In this document: positions 52,934-62,596 of the stretch, piece after piece
How the letters are laid out: the number at the start of each line of letters is the position of its first letter
Position numbering within the stretch: position 1 is the first letter of the stretch
Assembly (NCBI RefSeq): GCF_902381825.1
Contig: NZ_LR698973.1
Span: 1,857,584-1,921,583 of the forward strand
DNA from: Pseudocoprococcus catus
GTDB taxonomy: Bacteria > Bacillota > Clostridia > Lachnospirales > Lachnospiraceae
Length of the DNA stretch: 64,000 bases
Direction: 5' to 3'
The notes under the pieces: model-generated
What the model saw: only the letters and a program-made list of their open reading frames with translations
Databases searched by the model: none
Told to the model about the DNA's origin: nothing
Made by a program: the position numbers and the translations under genes

Positions 52934-54026
52934 TTACACAGAAGCAACTTCTTTGATGAGAGAGGATATATAAGACCTGAGAAATGCCGGGTCAGATGTC
53001 AATTTTTCTGTATCACACAGGATATACAGCTGCTTGTCATCGAAGCTTTTCCTGAAAGTAGGCTGCAGTGAAGTGTCAAAAGATGGGAGGAAAATCCCCT
53101 CCTGGCGGATGTAACAGGTGGCTGCGGTTGCTTTTTTGACGGTATGCTTTATCGACGTAACAGGCAATAGAGCGATGGATGGCACGGTCTTCTTTGGGAA
53201 GATAATAATAGTCTTTGACGGGGCCTGGGAGAAAATATTTCAATTCACCGGATAAAACCGGAATGACAAGATGTGCCGTATCTTTCTCTAAAGAGAGAGA
53301 AAGCAGAGCATTCGCCAGTTGGACCCTTTGGGGGACCGGTGTCTCTAATATGAGAGCAAGGTGACAGAAATTCTCTTCTAACCTGCAAAGATGTACTTTG
53401 GCGAACCTTCCTCTGAAAAATTGTGTATAGGCAGAGAGTGAATGGAGGTGGAGTAGTCCGATCATATCCGCTTCATGATGGGCCTTCAGCTGTAAAAGCA
53501 TCGTATCTTCTTTGGAAAGCTCCCATGATGTATAGCATTTAACCAATGCTTCAGGGTCAAGATGCTCAGGACGGGTATAGCGAATAAAGGCTTCAGCGGT
53601 GGCTTTTCGGGTGTTTTCCAGAGAAAGCAGATGCCTGAAAGGAGAGATATCCTTTTGAATATCCAGCTGTCGGACGCTTTGAAAGAGTGTCAGATCAGCA
53701 GTATCTTCGCTGGAAAAACAGTCGGCGTCGCTGTAATTGCGCCAGCGGTTGTTGAGAAAGCGGTAAGTAAAACTGTGACCGCCATAGGTGAGTACCTGGC
53801 TGAAATTCTCAAGTATCTGTTGGAAAGACTGCATCAGTTCACGCTCATCCATTTTCTTTTCGGCCAGCAGGCATTGAAAATGCCATCCTTTTTCTTCCTG
53901 CCATCCCAGTCCGATCATAAACACAAAAGCGTTCCTGGGGGAAAGACCGGTTGTCTCGATGTTCAGAAGCAGCGTCTGATCAGTAATATGTATGTCTGAT
54001 GGATAAAATGTATCAAATGTAAGCAT
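52934..54026 (-). pseudogene. YprB-type ribonuclease H-like exonuclease gene, frameshifted
   Basis: The reading frame from the ATG at 54026 (AGGAGG upstream on the minus strand) encodes an RNase H-like/YprB domain: LLLNIETTGLSPRNAFVFMIG (DEDD-type first motif, here with Glu) and later acidic motifs DTADLTLF and HHEADMIGLL. It runs to a stop at 53076. The expected C-terminal piece, KATAATCYIRQEGIFLPSF onward, is in another frame and continues to 52934. Removing one A from the six-A run (T-run 53132-53137 on the plus strand) restores RQKATAATCYIRQEG and one protein of about 362 residues. This could be a real frameshift mutation or a homopolymer sequencing error. If real, the shortened protein loses the last 66 residues. 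Confidence 0.8.
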
Positions 54027-54083
54027 AATAGATCCTCCTGACGCTATCTTATCATAAAGAGACATAGTTGAACAGCCTTTATC

Positions 54084-54132
54084 GACTGAACAGTTGTTTT
54101 GTGTTTGGACTGGACTGAACAGTTGTTTTGTG
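54084..54132 (+). promoter_or_regulatory. Two LexA-like boxes in a 20-bp direct repeat upstream of ruvAB
   Basis: GACTGAACAGTTGTTTTGTG occurs at 54084-54103 and again at 54113-54132. Each copy contains GAACAGTTGTTT, which fits the Gram-positive SOS box (GAAC-N4-GTTY). The spacing is 29 bases. The second box lies between the -35 and -10 of the ruvA promoter. Confidence 0.65.
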
Positions 54133-54139
54133 GTATGAT
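54111..54139 (+). promoter_or_regulatory. Promoter of ruvAB
   Basis: TGGACT (54111-54116), 17-base spacer, TATGAT (54134-54139), 22 bases before the ruvA GTG. The second LexA-like box fills the spacer. Confidence 0.5.
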
Positions 54140-54161
54140 GATTTTCGAAGAGGTGAAATGA

Positions 54162-54779
54162 GTGATAGCGTTTATTCAGGGAGAATTATGTGATGCCGGC
54201 CAGGATACGATTGTTGTTGCCTGTCATGGTATTGGCTATGAAATACAGATACCCGTGTCGGTAGCTCAGGTACTGCCGGATCCAGGGAATGTTGTTAAGA
54301 TATATACGTATACTTATGTGAGAGAAGATGCATTGGGATTATTTGGCTTTTTGACGCAAGATGATCTGAAGATCTTCAAGCTGCTGATCACTGTCAATGG
54401 TGTCGGACCGAAAGCGGCATTGGCAATTTTGTCAGCGATGACAGCTGACGAGCTCCGTTTTGCAATATTAGCGGAAGATGCCAAGGCAATTGCCAAGGCT
54501 CCGGGAATCGGACCGAAGACGGCGAAGCGAATGATTATTGAATTGAAGGACAAGCTGAATCTTGAATCCATGATCGAAGGTCACGGCGATGCAGAGATGA
54601 GTCTTTCGGACCCTGGCGATGCGGCTGCGAATGTTCGGGATGAAGTCATTATGGCATTGACAGCACTGGGCTATGGTAATACGGAGGCTGTTCGTGCGGT
54701 GCGTGCTGTTTCAGGGGCAGATGAGATGGACAGTGAGACGCTTTTGAAACAGGCTTTGAAGAAAATTATGATATTTTAG
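54162..54779 (+). CDS. ruvA: Holliday junction branch migration protein RuvA
   Basis: RuvA binds the four-way junction and loads RuvB. The 205-residue protein has the OB-fold domain (MIAFIQGELCDAG... CHGIGYEIQIP), two HhH motifs (TVNGVGPKAALAIL and APGIGPKTAKRMIIELKDKL) and the C-terminal RuvB-binding three-helix domain (DEVIMALTALGYGNTEAVRAV). The start is GTG at 54162 after GAGGTG. ruvB follows by 10 bases. Confidence 0.97.
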   Translation: MIAFIQGELCDAGQDTIVVACHGIGYEIQIPVSVAQVLPDPGNVVKIYTYTYVREDALGLFGFLTQDDLKIFKLLITVNGVGPKAALAILSAMTADELRFAILAEDAKAIAKAPGIGPKTAKRMIIELKDKLNLESMIEGHGDAEMSLSDPGDAAANVRDEVIMALTALGYGNTEAVRAVRAVSGADEMDSETLLKQALKKIMIF

Positions 54780-54789
54780 GTGAGAGACA

Positions 54790-55791
54790 ATGGCAAAACG
54801 AATTATTACAACCGAGTTTGCAGAGGAAGATGTCAAGATCGAGAATCATCTCAGGCCTCAGCTTCTGAAGGATTATATCGGACAGCAGAAAGTGAAGGAA
54901 ACACTTTCTATTTATATTGAGGCAGCCAGACAGAGAGAAGAACCACTTGATCATGTCCTGTTCTATGGGCCTCCGGGATTAGGAAAGACGACGTTGGCGG
55001 GAATTATTGCCAATGAAATGGGCGTGAAGATGAAAGTGACATCGGGACCGGCCATTGAGAAACCTGGTGAGATTGCTGCTATATTGAATAATCTGTCGGA
55101 GGGGGATGTTCTCTTCATTGATGAAATTCATCGCTTGAACAGACAGGTAGAAGAGGTCCTTTATCCGGCGATGGAAGATTTTGCAATTGATATTGTGATT
55201 GGTAAAGGCGCAGCTGCAAGATCCATCCGTCTGGATCTTCCGAAGTTTACACTGGTGGGGGCAACGACAAGAGCCGGACTGTTGACGGCGCCACTCAGAG
55301 ATCGTTTTGGTGTTGTCAGTCGTCTGGAATTTTATTCAACCCAGGATTTAATGACGATTATCAGGCGGTCAGCAGAAGTTTTACATGTGAAGATCGATGA
55401 GCGGGGAGCTGAGGAGCTTGCCAGACGTTCTAGAGGAACTCCGCGTCTGGCCAATCGGCTGCTAAAGCGTGTGCGCGATTATGCCCAGGTTTGTCACGAT
55501 GGTGTGATCACGCTGCAGGTTGCCAATGAAGCACTGGATCTTCTGGATGTGGATAAGTATGGTCTGGACCAGTCAGATAGAAACATTTTGCTCACCATGA
55601 TGAATAAGTTCAGAGGCGGACCGGTTGGTCTTGATACACTGGCGGCAGCTCTTGGAGAGGATTCCGGAACATTGGAAGAGGTGTATGAACCATATCTGAT
55701 CAAGAATGGATTTATACAGAGAACACCGCGGGGAAGAGTTGTAACAGAACTTGCCAGAGCTCACTGCGGAATTCCGGCTGATGCGTCATAA
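54790..55791 (+). CDS. ruvB: Holliday junction branch migration ATPase RuvB
   Basis: The 333-residue AAA+ motor has Walker [10 protein letters not shown], Walker B LFIDEIHR, sensor 1 VGATTRAG, and the DNA-binding winged helix ([18 protein letters not shown]). It drives branch migration with RuvA. RuvC is not in this window, which is common in Firmicutes that use RecU. Confidence 0.98.
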   Translation: MAKRIITTEFAEEDVKIENHLRPQLLKDYIGQQKVKETLSIYIEAARQREEPLDHVLFYGPPGLGKTTLAGIIANEMGVKMKVTSGPAIEKPGEIAAILNNLSEGDVLFIDEIHRLNRQVEEVLYPAMEDFAIDIVIGKGAAARSIRLDLPKFTLVGATTRAGLLTAPLRDRFGVVSRLEFYSTQDLMTIIRRSAEVLHVKIDERGAEELARRSRGTPRLANRLLKRVRDYAQVCHDGVITLQVANEALDLLDVDKYGLDQSDRNILLTMMNKFRGGPVGLDTLAAALGEDSGTLEEVYEPYLIKNGFIQRTPRGRVVTELARAHCGIPADAS

Positions 55792-55829
55792 CAGGAGACA
55801 ATGCCTGCTTGAAGGACTTGAATTAAGAC

Positions 55830-55857
55830 TTGTAATTCCGGTTAATTCGTTTATAAT
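55830..55857 (+). promoter_or_regulatory. Promoter upstream of zapA
   Basis: TTGTAA (55830-55835), 16-base spacer, TATAAT (55852-55857), 64 bases before the zapA ATG. Confidence 0.6.
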
Positions 55858-55921
55858 GGTAACAGACGGGATTGGGTGACAATGAACCTTGTAAGGACTG
55901 AAGATAAAAGGAGGATATGGA

Positions 55922-56329
55922 ATGGCATCAAAGACAGATGTTCAGGTTTTGCTCGGTGGAAAGGTCTATACACTGAGCGGCTATGAGAGCGAGGAATATC
56001 TTCAGAAGATTGCATTATATATCAACAATAAGATGACAGAGCTTAATCAGATGCCGGGATATAAGCGGATGGGCAGCGATATGCAGAAGACTTTGCTGGA
56101 GCTGAACATGGCAGATGATTATTATAAAGCAAGAAAACGAATCAGCGAGCTTGAAGCAGATCTGGAAGATAAGGATAAGGCTGAGTATGATCTAAAGCAC
56201 GAATTGATCTCAGCACAGATTCAGTTGGATGAATCCACGAAGAAGATTGATCAGCTGAAAGACGAGATTAATGAACTTCAGAAACAGATTGTAAAGCTTG
56301 AGGCGAAGGCCGAACGCCAGAATGATTAA
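55922..56329 (+). CDS. zapA: Cell division protein ZapA
   Basis: The 135-residue protein has the ZapA N-terminal domain (VQVLLGGKVYTLSGYESEEYLQKIA...INNKM) and a coiled coil from about 50 to 130. ZapA bundles FtsZ filaments. It is upstream of the U32 gene, a conserved clostridial order. AGGAGG precedes the ATG. Confidence 0.9.
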   Translation: MASKTDVQVLLGGKVYTLSGYESEEYLQKIALYINNKMTELNQMPGYKRMGSDMQKTLLELNMADDYYKARKRISELEADLEDKDKAEYDLKHELISAQIQLDESTKKIDQLKDEINELQKQIVKLEAKAERQND

Positions 56330-56348
56330 TCGGCTTTCTTGACGATGT

Positions 56349-56404
56349 AAAAAGGGTTGCTGTACGGATTCAGTAGTGATAAGTTGCGGCGCCCTTTCTT
56401 TTTT
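56349..56404 (+). terminator. Possible terminator between zapA and the U32 gene
   Basis: AAAAAGGG (56349-56356) can pair with CCCTTT (56392-56397), with an imperfect inner stem, followed by CTTTTTT. Bulges make it weaker than the others in the window. Confidence 0.45.
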
Positions 56405-56427
56405 CACGGCAGGACAGGAGATAGAGA

Positions 56428-58776
56428 ATGAGAGAAATAGAGGTACTGGCACCGGCAGGCTCTTTTGATACGATGAAGGCGGCCTATAAGGCAGGCGCGG
56501 ATGCTGTGTATATGGGCGGACCGATGTTCGGCGCAAGAGCCTATGCAGATAATGCGGATGCAGGGCAGATGCTGTCAGCGATTGACTATGCGCATCTTCA
56601 TGGGCGGAAGCTTTATATGACGGTGAATACACTTTTGAAAAACACAGAAATAGAAGGGCAGCTGGAAGATTATATTCGGCCTTTTTATGAACAGGGACTG
56701 GACGCGGTCATTGTACAGGATTTGGGCGTTATGGAAATGATCCATACACTTTTTCCGGATATGGCGATACATGCCAGTACACAGATGACAGTCTGTGGAA
56801 CGGATTACGGCAAATGGCTCAGAGATCATGGCGCATCAAGAATTGTTACACCCCGTGAGCTGGATTTATCAGAAATTGCGGATATGAAACAGCAGACAGG
56901 GGTGGAGATTGAGACATTTGTGCATGGAGCACTTTGTTACTGCTATTCGGGACAGTGCCTGATGAGCAGTATGATCGGAGGAAGAAGCGGTAATCGCGGC
57001 AGATGTGCACAGCCATGCCGCCTTCCATGGACCTTTCGTTCGGACAGCAGGGAGAAGAGCGGCTATCTTCTCAGTCCGAAGGATTTGTGCAGCCTGCAGC
57101 TGCTGCCGGATCTGATTGATGCAGGTGTGGATTCTCTGAAGATAGAAGGCCGCATGAAAAAGCCGGAATACGCAGCACTGACAGCTTATTTATATCGCAA
57201 GTATACAGACCTATATCTGACAGGCGGGCGTGAACATTATCATGTGGATCAGGCAGATCTGGAGCGGTTAATGGATCTGTATAACAGAGGCGGTTTCACG
57301 GACGGCTATTTTTACAGGCACAATGGGCAGGAGATGATGTCGGTTAAACGTCCGAACCATTCGGGCTTGAATATCGGACAAGGAAGAATAAACCGCAGGG
57401 GTGAAATGGAGATACAGCCTATGAAGGCCCTGGGAGCGGGTGATGTTCTGGAATTGCCGGATGGACAGTCAGTCAAACTGGACAAAGCTGTTTCGGTGGG
57501 TGGACAGCTGAAGGTGAAGTATACAGGCAAACCATTTAAGCAGACATGTTCCGTTATGAGAACACGAAATGAATCGTTGATCCAGTCGGTTACCGAGCAG
57601 TATGTCAAAAACAGTGACCTGAAAGAGAAGCTTTATGGATATGTAAGCATTTCGAAAGATTTACCTGTTAGAATAGATGTATATTATAGAGATATGCATG
57701 TCTGCAGTGAGGGAGCGGTTGTCCAGCCAGCCCAGAAGCGGCCGCTTACAGAAGAGGAGATTCGCAGGCGTCTGATGAAGACGGGGGGGACACCTTTTGA
57801 ATTCGATCAGTTGGAGATTTCCCTTGAAGAGGACTGCTATATGACGGTCCAGGAATTGAACCGGTTTAGGCGTGAGGCGCTTGATGCTGTGGAAAGAGCC
57901 GTACTGACACCATTCAGAAGACAGCAGTCGTCGATTTCACAGCCGTCGAATGATAGTAGAAAGCGAGAAAAGAGACCGGTATCCATCAGTGTTCTGGCAT
58001 CTTCGAGAGCACAGGTGCTTGCAGCATCAAAGGTGGATGGCATCAGACGCATTTATTTTAATTACGAAGGCAATGACGATCTTGCAGTTGAAGCAGCTGC
58101 TATGACACATGGTGTGGGCAAAGAATTCTATCTGGCAATGCCTTATATTTTAAGAAATGATACAAAGAAGCAGTGTCTGTCTAAAATTCAGAAGCTGAAG
58201 TCAACGACAGACGGCTTCCTGGTGAGAAATATGGAGACGCTGCTGATGTTGAGAAAGGCAGGATTTGACCAACCGTGTATATCGGATTATAATATGTATT
58301 GTATGAATGACAGAGCCGGCCGTGTATATGAGCAGATGATGGATCAGATGACCTTACCTGTGGAACTGAATCGAAGGGAGATTGCAGGACTTCAATCTGC
58401 GGTGAACAGCGAGATGATCGTCTACGGATATCAGCCGCTTATGGTGTCGGCACAATGCCTAATGAAGACAACCGGCAAATGCACCAGAGAACCCGGGTAT
58501 TACGAACTGGAAGATCGCAGACACAAGAAGTTTCTGGTGCATAATGTCTGCGCTTTCTGCTATAATCTTATTTACAATACAGTGCCGTTATACTTAATGG
58601 ATGTATTGGATGAGGCAACGGAAAGCGGTATTGGCGGTGTGCGCCTTCAATTTGTCAATGAGACAGGCGATACTGTCAGAGCAATGGCAGAAGCATGCAT
58701 CCGTGCCCTTCAGGGAGAACGGGTGACAGCTGCCGGAGATTTCACGAAAGGACATTATAAAAGAGGAGTAGAATAG
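56428..58776 (+). CDS. U32 family protein (RlhA-like, DUF3656-containing)
   Basis: The 782-residue protein is a large peptidase U32 member. The N-terminal TIM barrel (EVLAPAGSFDTMKAAYKAGADAVYMGG) is followed by the Cys-rich U32 signature (FVHGALCYCYSGQCLMSS... GRCAQPCR) and a long C-terminal region with more Cys (KCTREPGY, NVCAFCYN). The length and layout match E. coli RlhA, which hydroxylates a 23S rRNA cytidine, rather than short U32 tRNA hydroxylases. The rRNA role here is inferred. It starts 99 bases after zapA. Confidence 0.87.
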   Translation: MREIEVLAPAGSFDTMKAAYKAGADAVYMGGPMFGARAYADNADAGQMLSAIDYAHLHGRKLYMTVNTLLKNTEIEGQLEDYIRPFYEQGLDAVIVQDLGVMEMIHTLFPDMAIHASTQMTVCGTDYGKWLRDHGASRIVTPRELDLSEIADMKQQTGVEIETFVHGALCYCYSGQCLMSSMIGGRSGNRGRCAQPCRLPWTFRSDSREKSGYLLSPKDLCSLQLLPDLIDAGVDSLKIEGRMKKPEYAALTAYLYRKYTDLYLTGGREHYHVDQADLERLMDLYNRGGFTDGYFYRHNGQEMMSVKRPNHSGLNIGQGRINRRGEMEIQPMKALGAGDVLELPDGQSVKLDKAVSVGGQLKVKYTGKPFKQTCSVMRTRNESLIQSVTEQYVKNSDLKEKLYGYVSISKDLPVRIDVYYRDMHVCSEGAVVQPAQKRPLTEEEIRRRLMKTGGTPFEFDQLEISLEEDCYMTVQELNRFRREALDAVERAVLTPFRRQQSSISQPSNDSRKREKRPVSISVLASSRAQVLAASKVDGIRRIYFNYEGNDDLAVEAAAMTHGVGKEFYLAMPYILRNDTKKQCLSKIQKLKSTTDGFLVRNMETLLMLRKAGFDQPCISDYNMYCMNDRAGRVYEQMMDQMTLPVELNRREIAGLQSAVNSEMIVYGYQPLMVSAQCLMKTTGKCTREPGYYELEDRRHKKFLVHNVCAFCYNLIYNTVPLYLMDVLDEATESGIGGVRLQFVNETGDTVRAMAEACIRALQGERVTAAGDFTKGHYKRGVE

Positions 58777-58783
58777 GGACAGG

Positions 58784-60151
58784 ATGGTTAATGTTATTAC
58801 GCAGTTATTTAAGTACATGGTTGCATTGATCATGGCGATTTATACGATTCGCTGTTTTACGGTTTTCAGTGTCAAAAAAGAAAAGAAAAAGCGAAGGATT
58901 TACAGAAGCCAGAATTTTCTGATGCTCTGGATTCATCTCATGCTTTATACGATTATTTTTCTGAATGAGAAATCCATGTATGTACTTGTCTTTTACGGCG
59001 CACAGCTGTGTTTCTTTATTGTTGCGTTGTTTATGTACAACAATATTTACAGGAATGCGTCAAAGCTTTTGATCAACAATATGTTTTTCTTGATGATGAT
59101 CGGTTTTGTAATGCTGACAAGACTGGACATGACACTTGCAGTGAAGCAATTTTTAATTGCTGTTGCATCTGTTGCCTTCAGCCTGACAGTGCCGGTGATT
59201 GTGGAGAAAGTTGGTTTTTTGAGCAGGCTCGGTATTGTTTACGGCATTATCGGTCTCGGAGTTGTTGGTTCCGTATTTATTTTTGGTACAAAGGTTTATG
59301 GTGCGACCAACTGGATCAGCATTGCAGGTATTGGTTTTCAGCCTTCAGAATTAGCAAAGATTATTTTTGTGTTTTTTGTAGCAGCTATGCTGTATAAAAA
59401 CACCAGTCTGAAGCAGATTATGCTCACCTCCGCTCTGGCGGGAGTGCATGTGCTGATGCTTGTTGTTGAGAAAGACCTTGGTGCGGCAGTTATTTTCTTT
59501 GTTACGTATATTGTGATGCTTTACGTGGCAACACGTAGAGCCATGTGGCCACTTATGGGCCTTGCTGCAGGAGCCGGTGCTTCTGTTGTTGCTTATCATC
59601 TGTTTGATCATGTCAAACGAAGAGTTGTTGCCTGGAAGGATCCGTGGGGCAATTATAACGATGCCGGATATCAGATTGCTCAGTCACTGTTTGCCATCGG
59701 AACAGGCGGATGGTTTGGCATGGGTCTGTATCAGGGAATGCCAAAGGATATTCCTGTAAGGGAAAGTGATTTTATTTTTGCGGTAATCGCTGAGGAACTG
59801 GGTGGTTTTTTTGCCATCTGTCTTATTTTGGTATTTATGAGCTGTTTTATTATGTTCATTAATATTTCGCTGCGTTTGACCAATAATTTCTATAAGCTTC
59901 TGGCAATTGGCCTGAGCATTGCATATGGTTTTCAGCTGTTCCTGTGTATCGGTGGTGTTATCAAGTTTATTCCGCATACCGGTGTTACATTGCCACTGAT
60001 CAGTTACGGCGGAAGTTCTATTCTTTCCACAATCATTGTATTTGCAGTGATTCAGGGACTTTATCTGTTGAAACAGAAGGAGGTGAAAGAGATTGAAGAA
60101 AAACGACGAGAATCAGAACAACGACAGTGGGATGACCAGACGCGTGTATAA
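58784..60151 (+). CDS. FtsW/RodA/SpoVE family SEDS protein (second copy)
   Basis: The 455-residue protein has an N-terminal extension with about three extra TM segments before the SEDS core. The core has the blocks YGATNWISIAGIGFQPSELAK, VVEKDLGAA, DIPVRESDFIFAVIAEELG and TGVTLPLISYGGSS. It is paired with a class B PBP gene whose TTG start lies 59 bases inside its end, so the two are coupled. The layout resembles actinobacterial rodA-pbpA. It could serve division (FtsW) or a second elongation complex; I cannot decide. Confidence 0.9.
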   Translation: MVNVITQLFKYMVALIMAIYTIRCFTVFSVKKEKKKRRIYRSQNFLMLWIHLMLYTIIFLNEKSMYVLVFYGAQLCFFIVALFMYNNIYRNASKLLINNMFFLMMIGFVMLTRLDMTLAVKQFLIAVASVAFSLTVPVIVEKVGFLSRLGIVYGIIGLGVVGSVFIFGTKVYGATNWISIAGIGFQPSELAKIIFVFFVAAMLYKNTSLKQIMLTSALAGVHVLMLVVEKDLGAAVIFFVTYIVMLYVATRRAMWPLMGLAAGAGASVVAYHLFDHVKRRVVAWKDPWGNYNDAGYQIAQSLFAIGTGGWFGMGLYQGMPKDIPVRESDFIFAVIAEELGGFFAICLILVFMSCFIMFINISLRLTNNFYKLLAIGLSIAYGFQLFLCIGGVIKFIPHTGVTLPLISYGGSSILSTIIVFAVIQGLYLLKQKEVKEIEEKRRESEQRQWDDQTRV

Positions 60152-61985
60152 GAAGGCCAGTCTGGATGATACCGTTGTCAATGTCAGGAAAGATCCATCG
60201 GATGACTTTGATCTGCTTTCGGATGATGGAATGATGGACTATGTGCCGGGTGTGGATGATGTGGATCATTTTGATTTTGATGAGAAGGATATCGAACACT
60301 ACCGCAAGGTCAATGAACAGGAAGCGGCTGAGAGAGACAGACGCAGAAAGCAGCGTGCGCTGGAGAAACAGCGTGCTGCTCAGAAACAGCAGTGTGAAAC
60401 AAAGAAATCAGATGAACAGCCGCAGGGAAAAAGACAGAATAAACAGGCAGCTAAGGCTGCTGCAGACGAGGTTCCTGTGAAAAAGACAAATACCAAAAAG
60501 AAAAAACGCCGCAGAAGAAAAGACGAAGAGACGGATATTGATGATATAGAACTGCGCCGTGAACTCAGTGAAAAGAAACGCACGAACAAAGAGATCATGC
60601 GTATTACGTATGTGATGATGCTGCTTTTCTTTGGAATGATTGGTTACTTTATTTATTTTGACGGCGTGACAAGCAAGGAAGTTATTAATAATCCGCATAA
60701 CAGCCGTCTGGCAAAGATGGCGGACAGTGTTGTCAGAGGAGAGATTCTTTCAGCGGATGGAGAAGTTCTGGCAGAATCCATCAAGGATGACAATGGCAAT
60801 TATTACCGTTATTATCCGTATGGATGTACATTTGCCCATGTGGTGGGAACAAGTGATGTGAATAAGTCCGGTGTGGAGCTGACAGCCGATTACAATCTGA
60901 TCACGTCAGATATCCAGCCAGTGGAGAAGATTATTAATGAGATCAGAGGTCAGAAGAATCCGGCGGATAATGTGGTGACAACATTAAATGCCAATCTGCA
61001 GCAGGTGGCTCATGATGCTCTGGGAGACAGGGAGGGCGCTGTAGTGGCAATAGAACCATCCACAGGTAAGGTACTGGCGATGATTTCAAAACCGGACTAC
61101 GACCCGAATTCACTGGTTGATAATTATCAGGACATTATTAGTGATGAGAACAGCAAAGTTCTTCTGAATCAGTCAACGCAGGGACTTTTTGTACCGGGTT
61201 CTATATTCAAGATGGTGACGTCATTGGCATATCTTCGCAGCGGCGGTGACCCGGATAATTACAGCTATTACTGTGATGGTTCGATTTCACTGCAGTCTGA
61301 CAGCGGTGACAGCTATATTAAGTGTTATGACGGTGAAGAGCATGGACAGGTGGATCTGCTTGAATCTTTTGCAGAATCCTGTAATGCATCATTTGCTAAT
61401 CTGGGGCTATCCATCAGTGTAGATAAAATGAATGAAGTGGCCAATTCGCTGCTGTTTAATCAGACACTGCCAACGAAGTTTACGACGGCTAAAAGCCAGT
61501 TCAGTCTGTCTAACACAGACAGCCAGTGGCAGATTGGTGCAACGGCTATCGGCCAGGGCAATACAGTTATTTCTCCGATCCATGCAGCTATGCTCGTCAG
61601 TGCCATTGCCAACGGCGGAACATTGATGAAGCCGTATGTGATTGATTCTGTTCAGAGCACGGAAGGTTCTGTGATTGAACAATATGAATCAGAGAACTAT
61701 GGAACGCTGATGTCAGCTTCAGAATCTTCACAGCTGACCAAGATGATGAAGGCGGTTGTTGAAGAGGGTACCGGTTACAAACTTTCCGGCAAGAATTACT
61801 CTGTTGCCGGAAAGACAGGAACAGCGGAAGTTGTCGGAAGAGGCAACAATGCCTGGTTTGTCGGTTTTGCACCGGCGGATGATCCGAAGATTGCCATCTG
61901 CGTATTGGTGGAAGATGCCGGAACAGCCAGCAGCGAAGCGGTTCCTATTGCCGGAGAGATACTGGATGCTTATCTGAATAATTAA
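60093..61985 (+). CDS. Class B penicillin-binding protein (PbpA/FtsI-like)
   Basis: The 630-residue transpeptidase has a cytoplasmic N-terminal region of about 165 residues, acidic then very rich in Lys and Arg (NTKKKKRRRRKDEE), one TM helix (about 170-188), and a catalytic domain with S370-I-F-K373, SCN in ESCNASFANLG and K574-TGT. The TTG at 60093 is supported by AAGGAGGTGA ending 6 bases upstream. It overlaps the SEDS gene by 59 bases. The basic tail may bind a cytoplasmic partner or be phosphorylated. Confidence 0.9.
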   Translation: MKKNDENQNNDSGMTRRVYKKASLDDTVVNVRKDPSDDFDLLSDDGMMDYVPGVDDVDHFDFDEKDIEHYRKVNEQEAAERDRRRKQRALEKQRAAQKQQCETKKSDEQPQGKRQNKQAAKAAADEVPVKKTNTKKKKRRRRKDEETDIDDIELRRELSEKKRTNKEIMRITYVMMLLFFGMIGYFIYFDGVTSKEVINNPHNSRLAKMADSVVRGEILSADGEVLAESIKDDNGNYYRYYPYGCTFAHVVGTSDVNKSGVELTADYNLITSDIQPVEKIINEIRGQKNPADNVVTTLNANLQQVAHDALGDREGAVVAIEPSTGKVLAMISKPDYDPNSLVDNYQDIISDENSKVLLNQSTQGLFVPGSIFKMVTSLAYLRSGGDPDNYSYYCDGSISLQSDSGDSYIKCYDGEEHGQVDLLESFAESCNASFANLGLSISVDKMNEVANSLLFNQTLPTKFTTAKSQFSLSNTDSQWQIGATAIGQGNTVISPIHAAMLVSAIANGGTLMKPYVIDSVQSTEGSVIEQYESENYGTLMSASESSQLTKMMKAVVEEGTGYKLSGKNYSVAGKTGTAEVVGRGNNAWFVGFAPADDPKIAICVLVEDAGTASSEAVPIAGEILDAYLNN

Positions 61986-62034
61986 ATGGACAGGTATTCC
62001 TTTACAAACAACAGGTTAAATTCCTGTGATATTA

Positions 62035-62063
62035 TTGTAAAATACCTCAAAGCATTGTATACT
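62035..62063 (+). promoter_or_regulatory. Promoter of the Nudix gene
   Basis: TTGTAA (62035-62040), 17-base spacer, TATACT (62058-62063), 49 bases before the ATG at 62113. Confidence 0.55.
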
Positions 62064-62112
62064 AATAGGTAGAATACTTGATTGACACACCAATGAGCAG
62101 GGAGGAATTGCG

Positions 62113-62565
62113 ATGACAAAGGCAACGAGCTGTGGCGGTGTGGTTATATTCAGAGGTAAAATCCTTCTGCTGTATAAGAATTACAGAAATAAATATGAAG
62201 GATGGGTGTTGCCGAAAGGTACTGTTGAGGCAGGCGAAGAATTTAAGGAAACGGCACTCAGAGAAGTGAAAGAAGAAACGGGTGTAGACGCATCTATTGT
62301 GAAATATGTAGGCAAGAGCCAGTACAGCTTCAATACATCCCAGGATGTGGTGATGAAGGAAGTCCACTGGTATTTGATGATGTCTGACAGCTATTTCAGC
62401 AAACCACAGCGTGAAGAGTATTTCGTGGATTCGGGGTATTATAAGTATCACGAAGCTTATCATTTACTGAAATTTACGAATGAGAGGCAGATCCTTGAGA
62501 AGGCTTACAGTGAATATATAGAATTCAAGAAGAGCAATCTCTGGGGAAGTAAAAAGTATTATTGA
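62113..62565 (+). CDS. Nudix hydrolase
   Basis: The 150-residue protein has a complete Nudix box from Gly36 to residue 58 (G-x5-E-x7-REVKEETGV), with the metal-binding Glu residues present. Substrates of the family are nucleoside diphosphate derivatives such as Ap4A, ADP-ribose or oxidised dNTPs; which one applies is not visible. GGGAGG precedes the ATG. Confidence 0.9.
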   Translation: MTKATSCGGVVIFRGKILLLYKNYRNKYEGWVLPKGTVEAGEEFKETALREVKEETGVDASIVKYVGKSQYSFNTSQDVVMKEVHWYLMMSDSYFSKPQREEYFVDSGYYKYHEAYHLLKFTNERQILEKAYSEYIEFKKSNLWGSKKYY

Positions 62566-62596
62566 TCTATCTGTCCTGCGGACGGAGCACAAAAGA

